22,801 nt of DNA, from assembly GCA_023435895.1 (NCBI GenBank), contig JAEZLH010000003.1, positions 1 to 22,801 on the forward strand. The letters run 5' to 3'. Shown in pieces: positions 7,906-15,191 of the stretch (the stretch's first letter is position 1; the number at the start of each line of letters is the position of its first letter). Under the pieces are notes generated by a model. The model was not told where the DNA came from, searched no databases, and saw only the letters and a program-made list of their open reading frames with translations. The position numbers were made by a program, and so were the translations under genes. This DNA is from Bacillota bacterium. GTDB lineage: Bacteria > Bacillota > Clostridia > Lachnospirales > Lachnospiraceae.

Positions 7906-8730
7906 ATGAAAAATAAAGTAATAAGGATCGGAACCTATTGTGGTTTAATTATATTAGCACTGATATGGCTGTTTCCGTTGTTGATGGCTCTGATGAATTC
8001 CTTTAAATCAAACAGGGAGCTTCTTACCAATGTGATGTCTTTTCCGGCCTCCTTTCAGTTGGATAATTATGTGCGTACCATAAAGAAAATGAACTACTTA
8101 AGGAGCTTCTTCAATACTGTATTTCTTTCGTTTTTAAGTGTTACCATGATGATTTTGTTTTCTGCATTGGCTGGATGGAGACTATGCAGGACAAAAACAA
8201 GGCTATCCTCAGCACTTTTCGGACTATTTGTATTTTCAATGCTGATTCCCTTTAGTTCCATTATGATTCCGTTGTATAAGGTGATATTGGCGCTGCATAT
8301 TAAAAACTCATTAATTGGTCTGTCTTTTGTATATTCCGGATTAGGGGTGAGCATGGCGATATTTTTATACCATGGCTTTGTAAAAGGCATTCCGATTGAA
8401 CTGGAGGAGGCAGCTGCCATAGACGGATGCAAAACAATAAAGATCTTTACGTCGATCATCCTTCCTATGCTAAAGCCAATTACCGCAACGGTCTGTATTA
8501 CCAACGTTCTATGGGTGTGGAATGATTTCCTTCTGCCTTTGATAACCATATCTAATCGTTTCAAGTATAGTTTGCTGCTTTCTACGAACACCTTATTTGG
8601 GCAATACAGCAATGACTGGACAGCCATTTTAAGTGCATTGATTTTGTCTGCCATTCCGGTGATTCTATTCTATGGATTATTTCAGAAGCAGATTTTAAAA
8701 GGTATCATGGATGGCGCGGTGAAGGGATAA
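7906..8730 (+). CDS. sugar ABC transporter permease (MalG/UgpE-like)
   Basis: Second membrane subunit of the importer, 274 aa with about six membrane spans. The N-terminal span (12-30) is followed by the NSFKSNREL segment typical of MalG-type subunits. The EAA loop is intact at about 166-191 (ELEEAAAIDGCKTIKIF, ILPMLKP). It begins 1 nt after the first permease stop, and its ribosome site AAAGGAGG (7886-7893) lies inside the upstream gene, so the pair is tightly coupled. The C terminus (FQKQILKGIMDGAVKG) is the family's usual ending, so the gene looks complete. Confidence 0.94.
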   Translation: MKNKVIRIGTYCGLIILALIWLFPLLMALMNSFKSNRELLTNVMSFPASFQLDNYVRTIKKMNYLRSFFNTVFLSFLSVTMMILFSALAGWRLCRTKTRLSSALFGLFVFSMLIPFSSIMIPLYKVILALHIKNSLIGLSFVYSGLGVSMAIFLYHGFVKGIPIELEEAAAIDGCKTIKIFTSIILPMLKPITATVCITNVLWVWNDFLLPLITISNRFKYSLLLSTNTLFGQYSNDWTAILSALILSAIPVILFYGLFQKQILKGIMDGAVKG

Positions 8731-8747
8731 AATGGGCTAAACCGTAA

Positions 8748-8765
8748 GTAGCCTTCATCGGCTAC
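8748..8765 (+). other. short stem-loop after the permease genes
   Basis: GTAGCC (8748-8753) and GGCTAC (8760-8765) form a 6-bp stem with a 6-nt loop, 17 nt after the second permease stop. No real T-run follows, so at most it is a weak attenuator or RNA-stabilising element between the permeases and the GH5 gene. Confidence 0.35.
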
Positions 8766-8923
8766 CTATTTACCACCTATAAATGTTACAATTCAAAAGA
8801 GAAACCTAAGCCTGGAGTAACATGGAAGTGGAGGAATATATGTATCTGTGATTCATACAATGCCATTCATAATATTGTTTTCGCAATTACATGAAACACT
8901 ATAATATAATGTGAGGAATAAAA

Positions 8924-10498
8924 ATGGAGTTTTTAAAAACAAGAGGCACCAAGATATATGCAGGGCAAGAACCAATTCTGCTAAGAGGTTTTGGATTAGG
9001 TGGATGGTTCCTTCCGGAAGGATATATGTGGAAGTTATATGAACAGTGTGATCGTCCGCGCAGAATGGAAGCAATGATTGAGGAATTATGCTCGAAAGAG
9101 TATAGTGAGCGATTTTGGGAATGCTATTTGGAGTGCTATATCACAAGGGAAGATATAAAATGGATCTCCTCGGAAGGCTTTAACAGTATACGATTGCCCT
9201 TGAATTCCAGACATCTTTATGAAAGAAATGGGGATGTGCTGGTGCTAAAGGAAGATATGTTAAAGCGTATTGACAGAGTAATTTCCTGGTGCAGGGAATT
9301 TAACATCTATGTGATTTTAGATATGCATGGAGCTCCCGGAGGTCAAACCGGTCAGAATATCGATGACAGCGAACATGATATCCCAGAGCTTTTTATTAAG
9401 AAGGAATATGAGGAAGAATTGGTATTTCTCTGGAAGGAACTTGTAAAAAGATATCACAGAGAGAGTACGGTAGCCGGCTATGATTTATTAAATGAACCGC
9501 TTCCGTATTTTTTTCAAGAATTTAATTTCTTGGTACTTCCCCTATATCGCCGTCTCATACGGGAAATCAGGGAAATTGATCAGGAACATATGATTATTCT
9601 GGAGGGGGTTCATTGGGCAACTGATTTTTCGATTTTTCAGGATTTTACCATAAAGGAAGCCTCTGATAATATCCTGCTCCAATTTCATAAATATTGGAGC
9701 AATCCGGATGAAGAGAGCTTAAAGGAGTTTATCAAAGTGTCACAGGAGCTGAAAGTCCCTCTTTTTATGGGGGAAGGAGGAGAGAATAATTGTGATTGGT
9801 ATACTACAGTATTTCCACTATATGAGCAATTAAATATCAGTTGGTCTTTTTGGAGTTATAAAAAAATGGATTGTACTAATTCACCGATTTCTTTTAAGGT
9901 TCCCGAAGGATGGGATAAATTAAAGGAATGGATTGACAGAAAAACGGAACTAACGAGGGAGGAAGGACAATTAATCCTTGATAATTTGCTGGAGAGCATC
10001 TCAAATTCATGGATTAACCGCCCAGTACTAAATGCGCTAAAAAGAGAACCCTCCGTAAGAATCCCTTGTGAAGCATATCAAAAATACAGAATTACTTCAA
10101 ACAGAGTGATTGGAGCAGAGCTTAGGATGAGTGACCCGGTATCCATTCTCTTTGAAAATGGAAAAACCGGAAAGGTGGATTATCAACGAATGGGTGGAGA
10201 AGAACAACCGCCTGAGGATAATCTGGTGGTACAGCTTCTTGCGGGAGATGAAGTAGGTTATAAGGTGAATCCTCGTAGTCATAATTTTAACCTTACTTTG
10301 GTGGCAGATGGAACTGGTATATTAATTGTAAGTATGGGAGGGTGGAATAAGAGTCTACAGATTAACGGAAAAAAGGAATATTCCATACAAGTCGAGTTGA
10401 TGCAAAATCAGGATAATTTATTATGGCTTTCAGCAATAGAAGGAACGCTACTGTTGGATTATTTTCAGATAGACTGTAATAATTTTCGAACTGCATAA
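8924..10498 (+). CDS. glycoside hydrolase family 5 enzyme, cytoplasmic, with C-terminal beta-rich domain
   Basis: Probable retaining beta-glycosidase that cleaves imported oligosaccharides; it has no signal peptide. The catalytic barrel spans about 1-345. It starts with RGFGLGGWF (21-29), a segment like that of GH5 exo-beta-1,3-glucanases, and includes DMHG (133-136), YDLLNEP with acid/base Glu191, and FMGEGG with nucleophile Glu284. WSFWSYK (307-313) is the usual aromatic strand near the active site. About 175 residues (350-524) form a separate beta-rich tail resembling a carbohydrate-binding module, ending in LLLDYFQID; I cannot assign its family. GTGAGG (8911-8916) is the ribosome site. 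Context makes it the degradative step of the uptake locus. The exact substrate is unknown; beta-1,3- or beta-1,4-glucan fragments are the best guess. Confidence 0.88.
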   Translation: MEFLKTRGTKIYAGQEPILLRGFGLGGWFLPEGYMWKLYEQCDRPRRMEAMIEELCSKEYSERFWECYLECYITREDIKWISSEGFNSIRLPLNSRHLYERNGDVLVLKEDMLKRIDRVISWCREFNIYVILDMHGAPGGQTGQNIDDSEHDIPELFIKKEYEEELVFLWKELVKRYHRESTVAGYDLLNEPLPYFFQEFNFLVLPLYRRLIREIREIDQEHMIILEGVHWATDFSIFQDFTIKEASDNILLQFHKYWSNPDEESLKEFIKVSQELKVPLFMGEGGENNCDWYTTVFPLYEQLNISWSFWSYKKMDCTNSPISFKVPEGWDKLKEWIDRKTELTREEGQLILDNLLESISNSWINRPVLNALKREPSVRIPCEAYQKYRITSNRVIGAELRMSDPVSILFENGKTGKVDYQRMGGEEQPPEDNLVVQLLAGDEVGYKVNPRSHNFNLTLVADGTGILIVSMGGWNKSLQINGKKEYSIQVELMQNQDNLLWLSAIEGTLLLDYFQIDCNNFRTA

Positions 10499-10650
10499 AA
10501 GAGGTTTAGATTATGCCAGAAGGATATAAATTAATTTAATATCAGGTGATTTATAGTAAATAAAGATGGGTATCTTTCTAATAGAATATATGTCCATATA
10601 GGGAAATAAAAATCCAATTAGTATTTTTGTAACATTTTCAATAAATTCTT

Positions 10651-10679
10651 TTGATAAGTTTGAAATAGTGGTATATAAT
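10651..10679 (+). promoter_or_regulatory. sigma-A promoter of the merR-Nudix transcript
   Basis: TTGATA (10651-10656) and TATAAT (10674-10679) are spaced exactly 17 nt, a near-consensus promoter. Transcription should start near 10686, giving a leader of about 35 nt before the chosen merR start. No MerR-type long (19-20 nt) spacer is present, so autoactivation of the classical kind is not expected here. Confidence 0.75.
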
Positions 10680-10720
10680 GGAAATAAGAGAAAGTTTCTT
10701 TGACTGAGAAGGGGATGTAT

Positions 10721-11248
10721 ATGTATTCCATTGGTGATTTATACCACGAGTTTAAGCTTTCAAGGAGTACACTTTTATACTATGATAAGATTGGTTTGTT
10801 AAATGCTTCAACCCGCACAGAAAGTAATTACAGACAATATTCGGAGGAGGATAAGAACAGGCTGAATCAGATTTGTACGTTTCGTGAAGCCGGAGTACCA
10901 TTACATCAGATAAAAGATATTCTTGACATTGATGTCAAAAAGCGCGATGCTTTAGGAAGACGATTGGCAGAGGTAAATCAGGAGGTTAGGTATTTAAAAC
11001 TTCAACAAAAATTTATCGTTGAAATGTTGAAAGATAATAATCCCATCCATCAAACAGAAATAGTGGACAGTCAGCTCTTTGAGTCAGTATTAAGATCCGC
11101 TGGGCTGGATGATGGGACATTGGAGCTCTTGCATTTACAATTTGATAAGAATGAACCGGATTCTCATCAGCTTTTTTTGGAATTTTTGGGCGTATCAGAA
11201 GATTTTGAAGGAGAGATGTGGGATATGGAGGATTCGAACGATAAATAG
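10721..11248 (+). CDS. MerR family transcriptional regulator
   Basis: DNA-binding regulator, 175 aa from the chosen start. The N-terminal winged helix covers about 2-70 (YSIGDLYHEFKLSRSTLLYY, then IGLL and NYRQYSEED) and includes the family's YYDKIGLL motif. A dimerisation helix follows (about 75-105), then an acidic C-terminal effector region (105-175) with no cysteine cluster, so not an obvious metal sensor. An in-frame TTG at 10700 and ATG at 10715 are possible, but AGAAGGGG (10707-10714) sits 6 nt before the ATG at 10721 and abuts the one at 10715, so 10721 is preferred. The Nudix gene begins 46 nt downstream, probably in the same transcript. The effector is not recognisable. Confidence 0.9.
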   Translation: MYSIGDLYHEFKLSRSTLLYYDKIGLLNASTRTESNYRQYSEEDKNRLNQICTFREAGVPLHQIKDILDIDVKKRDALGRRLAEVNQEVRYLKLQQKFIVEMLKDNNPIHQTEIVDSQLFESVLRSAGLDDGTLELLHLQFDKNEPDSHQLFLEFLGVSEDFEGEMWDMEDSNDK

Positions 11249-11294
11249 TACTTCAAATTGATTGACATGAGATGGACACAAAGGAGGAGTCAAC

Positions 11295-11906
11295 CTGAAC
11301 AGAGAAGAGTTTAATAAACGTCGTATTGGTATCATTGGTGAAAGAGATTTTAGACAATATGCGGTGCTTGTGCCTTTAATTGAGTCAGAAGGAACTATTT
11401 CTCTTTTATTTGAGAAAAGATCCAACCAATTAAAACGACAACCGGGAGAAATCTGTTTTCCAGGGGGTAAGCTTGAACAAGGAGAGACGTTGAGAGAATG
11501 TGCAATCCGGGAAACGGTGGAAGAATTAAAGATTATACCCCATCAGCTTCGGGTATACGGAGCAGGCGACATCTATGTATCTCCATTTAACCTAATGATT
11601 CATCCGTTCATCAGCGAGATTACCGGTTATGAGAATACCTATAGCAAGGATGAGGTGGAAGAAATAATTAAAATTCCACTTGATTATTTCAGAAATAATC
11701 CACCAAAGCGTTATGAAAGTAAAGTGAGCCATGAACCGGAGGAAAGCTTCCCCTATGAATGGATACCAGGAGGGAAAAAATATCCGTGGGCAAAAGGCAT
11801 GTATGAAATTTTGTTTTATCGCTATGAGGATTATACTATTTGGGGGATGACGGCACATATCGTTAAATCAGCAGTTGAATTAATTGACCAGTATAAGCTT
11901 TGTTAG
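11295..11906 (+). CDS. Nudix hydrolase, CoA pyrophosphatase-like (NudL type), probable CTG start
   Basis: Expected to hydrolyse coenzyme A or acyl-CoA diphosphates to 4'-phosphopantetheine derivatives and 3',5'-ADP. The CoA-specific motif (LLFEKRS...G...FPGG, about 37-58) runs directly into the Nudix box: Gly58, Glu64, Arg72-Glu73, Glu76-Glu77. The conserved Gly of the box's last part is Lys79. No ATG, GTG or TTG lies between the strong AAGGAGG (11281-11287) and the conserved N-terminal segment; the in-frame CTG at 11295 sits 7 nt behind it. It encodes NREEFNKRRIGIIGERDF, which matches the family's N terminus. Starting at the GTG at 11364 would delete that segment and lacks a ribosome site. 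Probably co-transcribed with the MerR gene. Confidence 0.88.
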   Translation: MNREEFNKRRIGIIGERDFRQYAVLVPLIESEGTISLLFEKRSNQLKRQPGEICFPGGKLEQGETLRECAIRETVEELKIIPHQLRVYGAGDIYVSPFNLMIHPFISEITGYENTYSKDEVEEIIKIPLDYFRNNPPKRYESKVSHEPEESFPYEWIPGGKKYPWAKGMYEILFYRYEDYTIWGMTAHIVKSAVELIDQYKLC

Positions 11907-12012
11907 CAAAGGTGATCTGATTAAATAGGAGAAAATGCGAAGGATAATGGCAGAAAGAACATCACGTCCAAGCTCAAATATTGCGCTGCACTTGTGACAT
12001 CCAGGGCATTGG

Positions 12013-12044
12013 TGTAAGGGCAGAATTTCCTTACAGGGAGGGAG
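12013..12044 (+). promoter_or_regulatory. hairpin abutting the ribosome site of the membrane-protein gene
   Basis: TGTAAGG (12013-12019) pairs with CCTTACA (12029-12035) over a 9-nt loop, and the ribosome site GGGAGGGAG (12036-12044) begins at the next base. Such placement could modulate translation of the gene starting at 12051. No T-run follows, so it is not a terminator. Confidence 0.35.
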
Positions 12045-12050
12045 AAAAAG

Positions 12051-12662
12051 ATGGTTCGTTCTATTAATAAGAAAATGTTCAAATCACTTGCGTATGTTCT
12101 TCTGATAATAAGTGCGCTATATGTAATTGCAACCAGTGGCTGGATTATTACAAGCAATCGATCGATTATTACAGTCATGGAACTATTGACGGTTTGGGCG
12201 GCAATTGTTATTGTACAATTTATGCTTGAATTGTATAGAAGTAGCTCTGAGAATAGCAAAAGTCAAGGGTTAGCCGCTCTGCTCTATGCTGTTTGTATGG
12301 CGGTGGTAACAATTTCAAATCATTTCATATACATAACTGTATTGACTCAGCTTTATCAGAAGGATAATATGCCTGACTACTTGTTACTGGATGGCTGGCC
12401 TTCCATATCGAAAGGACTGGAATGTGTCTCCTGGGGCTTCTTCTTGGGAATATCCATGCTTTATGCATCCGCTGTATTTAGAGAATGGGAGAGTAAAGCC
12501 TTGGTTTGGATCATGCGTATTTTTGGAATATTGACTCTTGCCGGGTTAATGGGACCTGTTCTTAACAATATGAATTTTTACATGTTATCAACAATTGGTT
12601 ACTCCTTAGGCTTCCTTGTAATTTCAATTGAGCTGCTGGTCTACTTTAACAAACAAAAATGA
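12051..12662 (+). CDS. six-helix integral membrane protein, unrecognised family
   Basis: I do not recognise this family. The 203-aa protein has six likely membrane helices, at about 13-33, 39-60, 74-98, 122-143, 150-171 and 176-198. A hydrophilic Ser-rich loop (63-72, SSSENSKSQ) lies between helices 2 and 3, and an acidic loop (102-120) between helices 3 and 4. The GWPSISKG...WGFFLG segment near helix 4 and LMGPVLNN after helix 5 are the most distinctive parts. The basic N terminus (RSINKK) suggests an N-inside topology. A good ribosome site (GGGAGGGAG) precedes the ATG. It lies 144 nt after the Nudix gene and may be the last gene of the merR transcript; a hint of regulated membrane response is only context. 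Confidence 0.8.
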   Translation: MVRSINKKMFKSLAYVLLIISALYVIATSGWIITSNRSIITVMELLTVWAAIVIVQFMLELYRSSSENSKSQGLAALLYAVCMAVVTISNHFIYITVLTQLYQKDNMPDYLLLDGWPSISKGLECVSWGFFLGISMLYASAVFREWESKALVWIMRIFGILTLAGLMGPVLNNMNFYMLSTIGYSLGFLVISIELLVYFNKQK

Positions 12663-12674
12663 CCATTGGTGATA

Positions 12675-12760
12675 AAAAAGCTTGGAGAAATACCTATAAA
12701 TCTGTTAAAAGAGTTTAGTTTCTCATAACAGGATTTGATAGGAATTCTTCAAGCTATTTT
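12675..12760. repeat. 86-nt imperfect inverted repeat
   Basis: The two halves pair almost end to end. AAAAAAGCTTG (12675-12684 region) pairs with CAAGCTATTTT (12750-12760), CCTAT (12693-12697) with ATAGG (12738-12742), AAATC with GATTT, and TGTTA with TAACA (12726-12730). Single-base bulges separate the blocks, and the apical loop is about 14-17 nt. It starts 13 nt after the membrane-protein stop codon and ends in TTTTCTT. It may act as an unusually long terminator or 3'-protective structure, or be a small MITE-like element. No target-site duplication is evident. Confidence 0.6.
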
Positions 12761-12827
12761 CTTATACGTACGGTTACTAATTCAGCTGATCAATCCGTTA
12801 AAATTTTAGTCAGAAATTTTTAGAGCT

Positions 12828-12849
12828 AAAGACTGGTAGGTCTTTTTTT
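12828..12849 (+). terminator. short intrinsic terminator
   Basis: AAAGAC (12828-12833) pairs with GTCTTT (12840-12845) over a 6-nt loop, and the T-run continues to 12849. The stem is short and AT-rich, but the seven-T tract supports terminator function for transcripts coming from the membrane-protein gene. Confidence 0.5.
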
Positions 12850-12850
12850 G

Positions 12851-13027
12851 TTGACAAAAATTATTGACAATATCACAAAAATCATCGAAGATATGGTCTT
12901 TCAGAGCAACATTCATGCTCTCAACGCTGCTATACACCAGGTAAATGCGCTGGATAAAAACGGTCTGGGTCATTGGTACATTACAAATATTGTAACTGTA
13001 AAGCAAAAGTATGTATTAAAATATTAA
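12851..13027 (+). pseudogene. remnant of a methyl-accepting chemotaxis protein signalling tip
   Basis: The + strand frame from 12851 to the TAA at 13025-13027 reads TKIIDNITKIIEDM, then VFQSNIHALNAAI. This matches the nearly invariant hairpin tip of chemotaxis receptors (typically I-x-x-I-A-x-Q-T-N-I-L-ALNAA-I/V-EAARAG). Similarity fades right after it (HQVNALDKNGLG), where a real receptor would have EAARAGE-GKGFAVVA. No start codon with a ribosome site, ligand domain, membrane segments or rest of the coiled coil is present, and a terminator T-run overlaps its 5' end. It is a decayed gene fragment of about 59 codons, not a functional receptor. Neighbouring DNA in other frames shows no further receptor sequence. 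Confidence 0.65.
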
Positions 13028-13050
13028 AGCTTATTGAAAATGTAGTATAA

Positions 13051-13097
13051 AATCATGCATATAAGGAAGAATTTACTCTTCTTATGCATGATTTTTT
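13051..13097 (+). terminator. intrinsic terminator downstream of the receptor remnant
   Basis: AATCATGCATA (13051-13061) pairs perfectly with TATGCATGATT (13083-13093). After a 3-nt bulge, GGAAGA (13065-13070) pairs with TCTTCT (13077-13082) including one G-U. A run of six T (13092-13097) follows. It has outlived the receptor gene it may have served, or ends the merR-membrane protein transcript. In the following 260 nt before the oxidase I see only the promoter candidate and dyads listed separately. Confidence 0.75.
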
Positions 13098-13191
13098 GTT
13101 TTACCTTATTGGAAGTTTTTCCTTTTCAGATAAATTAAACCTTTCCCGGCGAGATGCTATATAAACTTAATAGAACTTCTACCGCAATGAC

Positions 13192-13219
13192 ACTAATCGA
13201 CAATAAACGACATATTATA
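13192..13219 (+). promoter_or_regulatory. possible sigma-K (late mother-cell) promoter of the cotA-like gene
   Basis: CATATTATA (13211-13219) fits the sigma-K -10 pattern CATANNNTA exactly, and an AC (13192-13193) sits 17 nt upstream as that sigma factor's minimal -35. A spore coat laccase would be expected to use sigma-K. The pattern is short and the DNA AT-rich, so a chance match is quite possible. The implied leader is about 130 nt. Confidence 0.35.
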
Positions 13220-13222
13220 TAT

Positions 13223-13295
13223 TAGCTATTCTCTGCAAACAATTCACAATTTAGTAAAAGAAATCGGATTTCGAAATGGCCTGTCAGAATAGCTA
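13223..13295. repeat. 10-bp inverted repeat around an inner palindrome, upstream of cotA
   Basis: TAGCTATTCT (13223-13232) and AGAATAGCTA (13286-13295) are perfect inverted copies 53 nt apart. Between them lies GAAATCGGATTTC (13260-13272), a 6-1-6 palindrome. As RNA this would be a stem with an inner hairpin in the oxidase leader; as DNA the inner palindrome could be an operator. Function is unknown. Confidence 0.5.
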
Positions 13296-13359
13296 TCTAG
13301 CAATACACATCAATATCCTCAGATGTTAAAGTTAGCTTTATTTCAAGGAGGCAATTATT

Positions 13360-15183
13360 ATGAAAAAAGCATTAGATCCATTATTGATACCAAAATATGT
13401 CAACCAATTATTTATTCCTCCCGTATATAAGCCGGATATAGTTAGAAACCCTATCACAGGCCGGGAAATTAGCCATAACTATACCATCAGCATGACACAG
13501 TTTAAACAACAGATCCTACCAAAGAAATTTCCAAAGACCACTGTCTGGGGTTATGAAGGAAAAGTTGACGATCCATGTACGGGTGAAAGCTATTATCTCC
13601 ATAGTGCGCCAGGCCCTACTTTTAAAGCAATCAGGGGAATCCCCATACATGTACAGTGGATAAATAAAATTACCGAACCTAATCACTTTGCAGTAGATCC
13701 TACTCTGCACTGGGCAAACCCGAATGATATACAGTCCCCTGAACCACCTTTTTTGCCCTATCCTCCTGGCTATCCGCTGGCACAGAGTCCGGTTCCGCTA
13801 GTGGTACATCTGCATGGAGGAGAGGTAAGATCTGATTCTGACGGTAATCCTGAAGCTTGGTTCACAGCGGGAGAGGAAAAAACAGGCAAGGCATATACCA
13901 CATCTCGTTATACCTATCCAAATACACAGGAACCAACCACCCTCTGGTATCACGATCATGCGCTTGGAATTACTCGGCTTAATGTTTATGCAGGTCTTGC
14001 CGGCTTCTATCTCCTCAAAGATCCCTGCAATAAGTTAGAATCTCTCCTTCCAGGTGGTAAATATGATATTCCTTTAGTGATACAGGATCGTTCCTTTTAC
14101 GAAGATGGTTCGCTGTCATTTCCAAGCGACGGTATTAATCCTGCGCTGCATCCCTACTGGCGTCCAGGATTCCTGGGAGATACCATCATGGTTAATGGAA
14201 AGGTATGGCCTAACTTAAATGTAGAACGTAGACAATACCGCTTTCGATTATTAAATGGTTCAAACAGTAGGGTTTATAATCTGAAGCTCTCCAACAATCA
14301 GTCCTTTATCCAAATAGCTTCTGACGGGGGCTATCTGCCTGAACCGGCTGTTTTAACAGAATTATTATTAGCACCGGGAGAACGAGCAGAAATCCTTATT
14401 GACTTTTCCAGTTTGTTGCCGGGTTCCTCAATTATTCTTAAAAATACCGCAAATACACCGGATCCTGAAACTGTCGGACAAATCATGCGATTTATCGTTG
14501 CTAATGAATATGCTGTCCATCCTGACAGACTACCATCTAAATTAAATAATATACCAAAGCTGATCCCGAATGTTCCAAAAAAGATACTGACCTTAAATGT
14601 TGCAATAGACGCCACCGGTTTATCTGAATTACTGCTTAACGGCCAGATGTGGGATGCGCCTATTTCGGAACTTCCTATAGTAGGCTCAACGGTAGAATGG
14701 GAAATCGTTAATATGACCATTGGAGCACATCCGATTCATATACACTTAATTCAATTCCTAATTAAAAACCGTCAAAACTTTAATTCTACAGCCTACAGTG
14801 AAGAATGGACCAGACTGAATGGCACCTCACCGCTGGAGCACCCCACCATAGCCCTTCCAGTGGATCCTTATCTGCAGGGTGATCCAATCGAACCTCCAAT
14901 AAATGAGCAGGGCTGGAAGGATACCGTACTAATGCAGCCAAATCAAGTTACCAGACTAACACTACGTTTTGCTCCGCAGGATGCAAATCCTAACTTGGCT
15001 AAGCCGTATATAAATCTGTTTCCGTTTGATCCCAGCTATGGTCCGGGTTATGTATGGCATTGCCATATCCTTGACCATGAAGATAATGAAATGATGAGAC
15101 CGTATAAAGTTGTTACCTGTTTGGAATGTGACACTAATAACAGTATTAAAATAACAGATAGTAAAAAGAATTCCTTGATTTAG
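13360..15183 (+). CDS. cotA: CotA-like multicopper oxidase (laccase, spore coat type)
   Basis: Copper oxidase expected to oxidise phenolics or bilirubin-like compounds while reducing O2 to water. All four copper motifs are present: HLHGG (His150, His152), WYHDHALG (His198, His200), HPIHIH (His457, 460, 462) and WHCHILDH (His567, Cys568, His569, His573), with axial Met578. The motif set and the WYHDHALGITRLN-VYAGLAGFYL region are characteristic of CotA. No signal peptide is present, as for CotA, which is made in the mother cell and put on the spore coat. At 607 aa it is longer than the Bacillus protein (about 513 aa); the extra length includes a long N-terminal part and a segment of about 45 residues (467-515) after the HPIHIH motif. 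AAGGAGG (13345-13351) fixes the start. An anaerobe with an O2-using coat enzyme is plausible for dormant spores; another extracytoplasmic role is unlikely without an export signal. Confidence 0.92.
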   Translation: MKKALDPLLIPKYVNQLFIPPVYKPDIVRNPITGREISHNYTISMTQFKQQILPKKFPKTTVWGYEGKVDDPCTGESYYLHSAPGPTFKAIRGIPIHVQWINKITEPNHFAVDPTLHWANPNDIQSPEPPFLPYPPGYPLAQSPVPLVVHLHGGEVRSDSDGNPEAWFTAGEEKTGKAYTTSRYTYPNTQEPTTLWYHDHALGITRLNVYAGLAGFYLLKDPCNKLESLLPGGKYDIPLVIQDRSFYEDGSLSFPSDGINPALHPYWRPGFLGDTIMVNGKVWPNLNVERRQYRFRLLNGSNSRVYNLKLSNNQSFIQIASDGGYLPEPAVLTELLLAPGERAEILIDFSSLLPGSSIILKNTANTPDPETVGQIMRFIVANEYAVHPDRLPSKLNNIPKLIPNVPKKILTLNVAIDATGLSELLLNGQMWDAPISELPIVGSTVEWEIVNMTIGAHPIHIHLIQFLIKNRQNFNSTAYSEEWTRLNGTSPLEHPTIALPVDPYLQGDPIEPPINEQGWKDTVLMQPNQVTRLTLRFAPQDANPNLAKPYINLFPFDPSYGPGYVWHCHILDHEDNEMMRPYKVVTCLECDTNNSIKITDSKKNSLI

Positions 15184-15191
15184 AGGTTAGC

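Noticed and set aside
8094..8654. A 186-codon minus-strand frame inside the second permease gene.
   Set aside because: It lies wholly opposite a well-supported permease and has no recognisable motifs.
8900..8910. Two overlapping TATAAT hexamers just before the GH5 gene, as a promoter.
   Set aside because: Transcription would start at or inside the ribosome site, and no -35 is properly spaced.
11935..11997. A 20-codon frame with an AGGAG just upstream, between the Nudix and membrane-protein genes.
   Set aside because: Spacing to the ATG is only 3 nt, the peptide resembles nothing I know, and frames this short are common by chance.
12806..13006. A minus-strand frame of 66 codons opposite the receptor remnant.
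   Set aside because: No family resemblance or ribosome site; the + strand frame carries the recognisable receptor motif.
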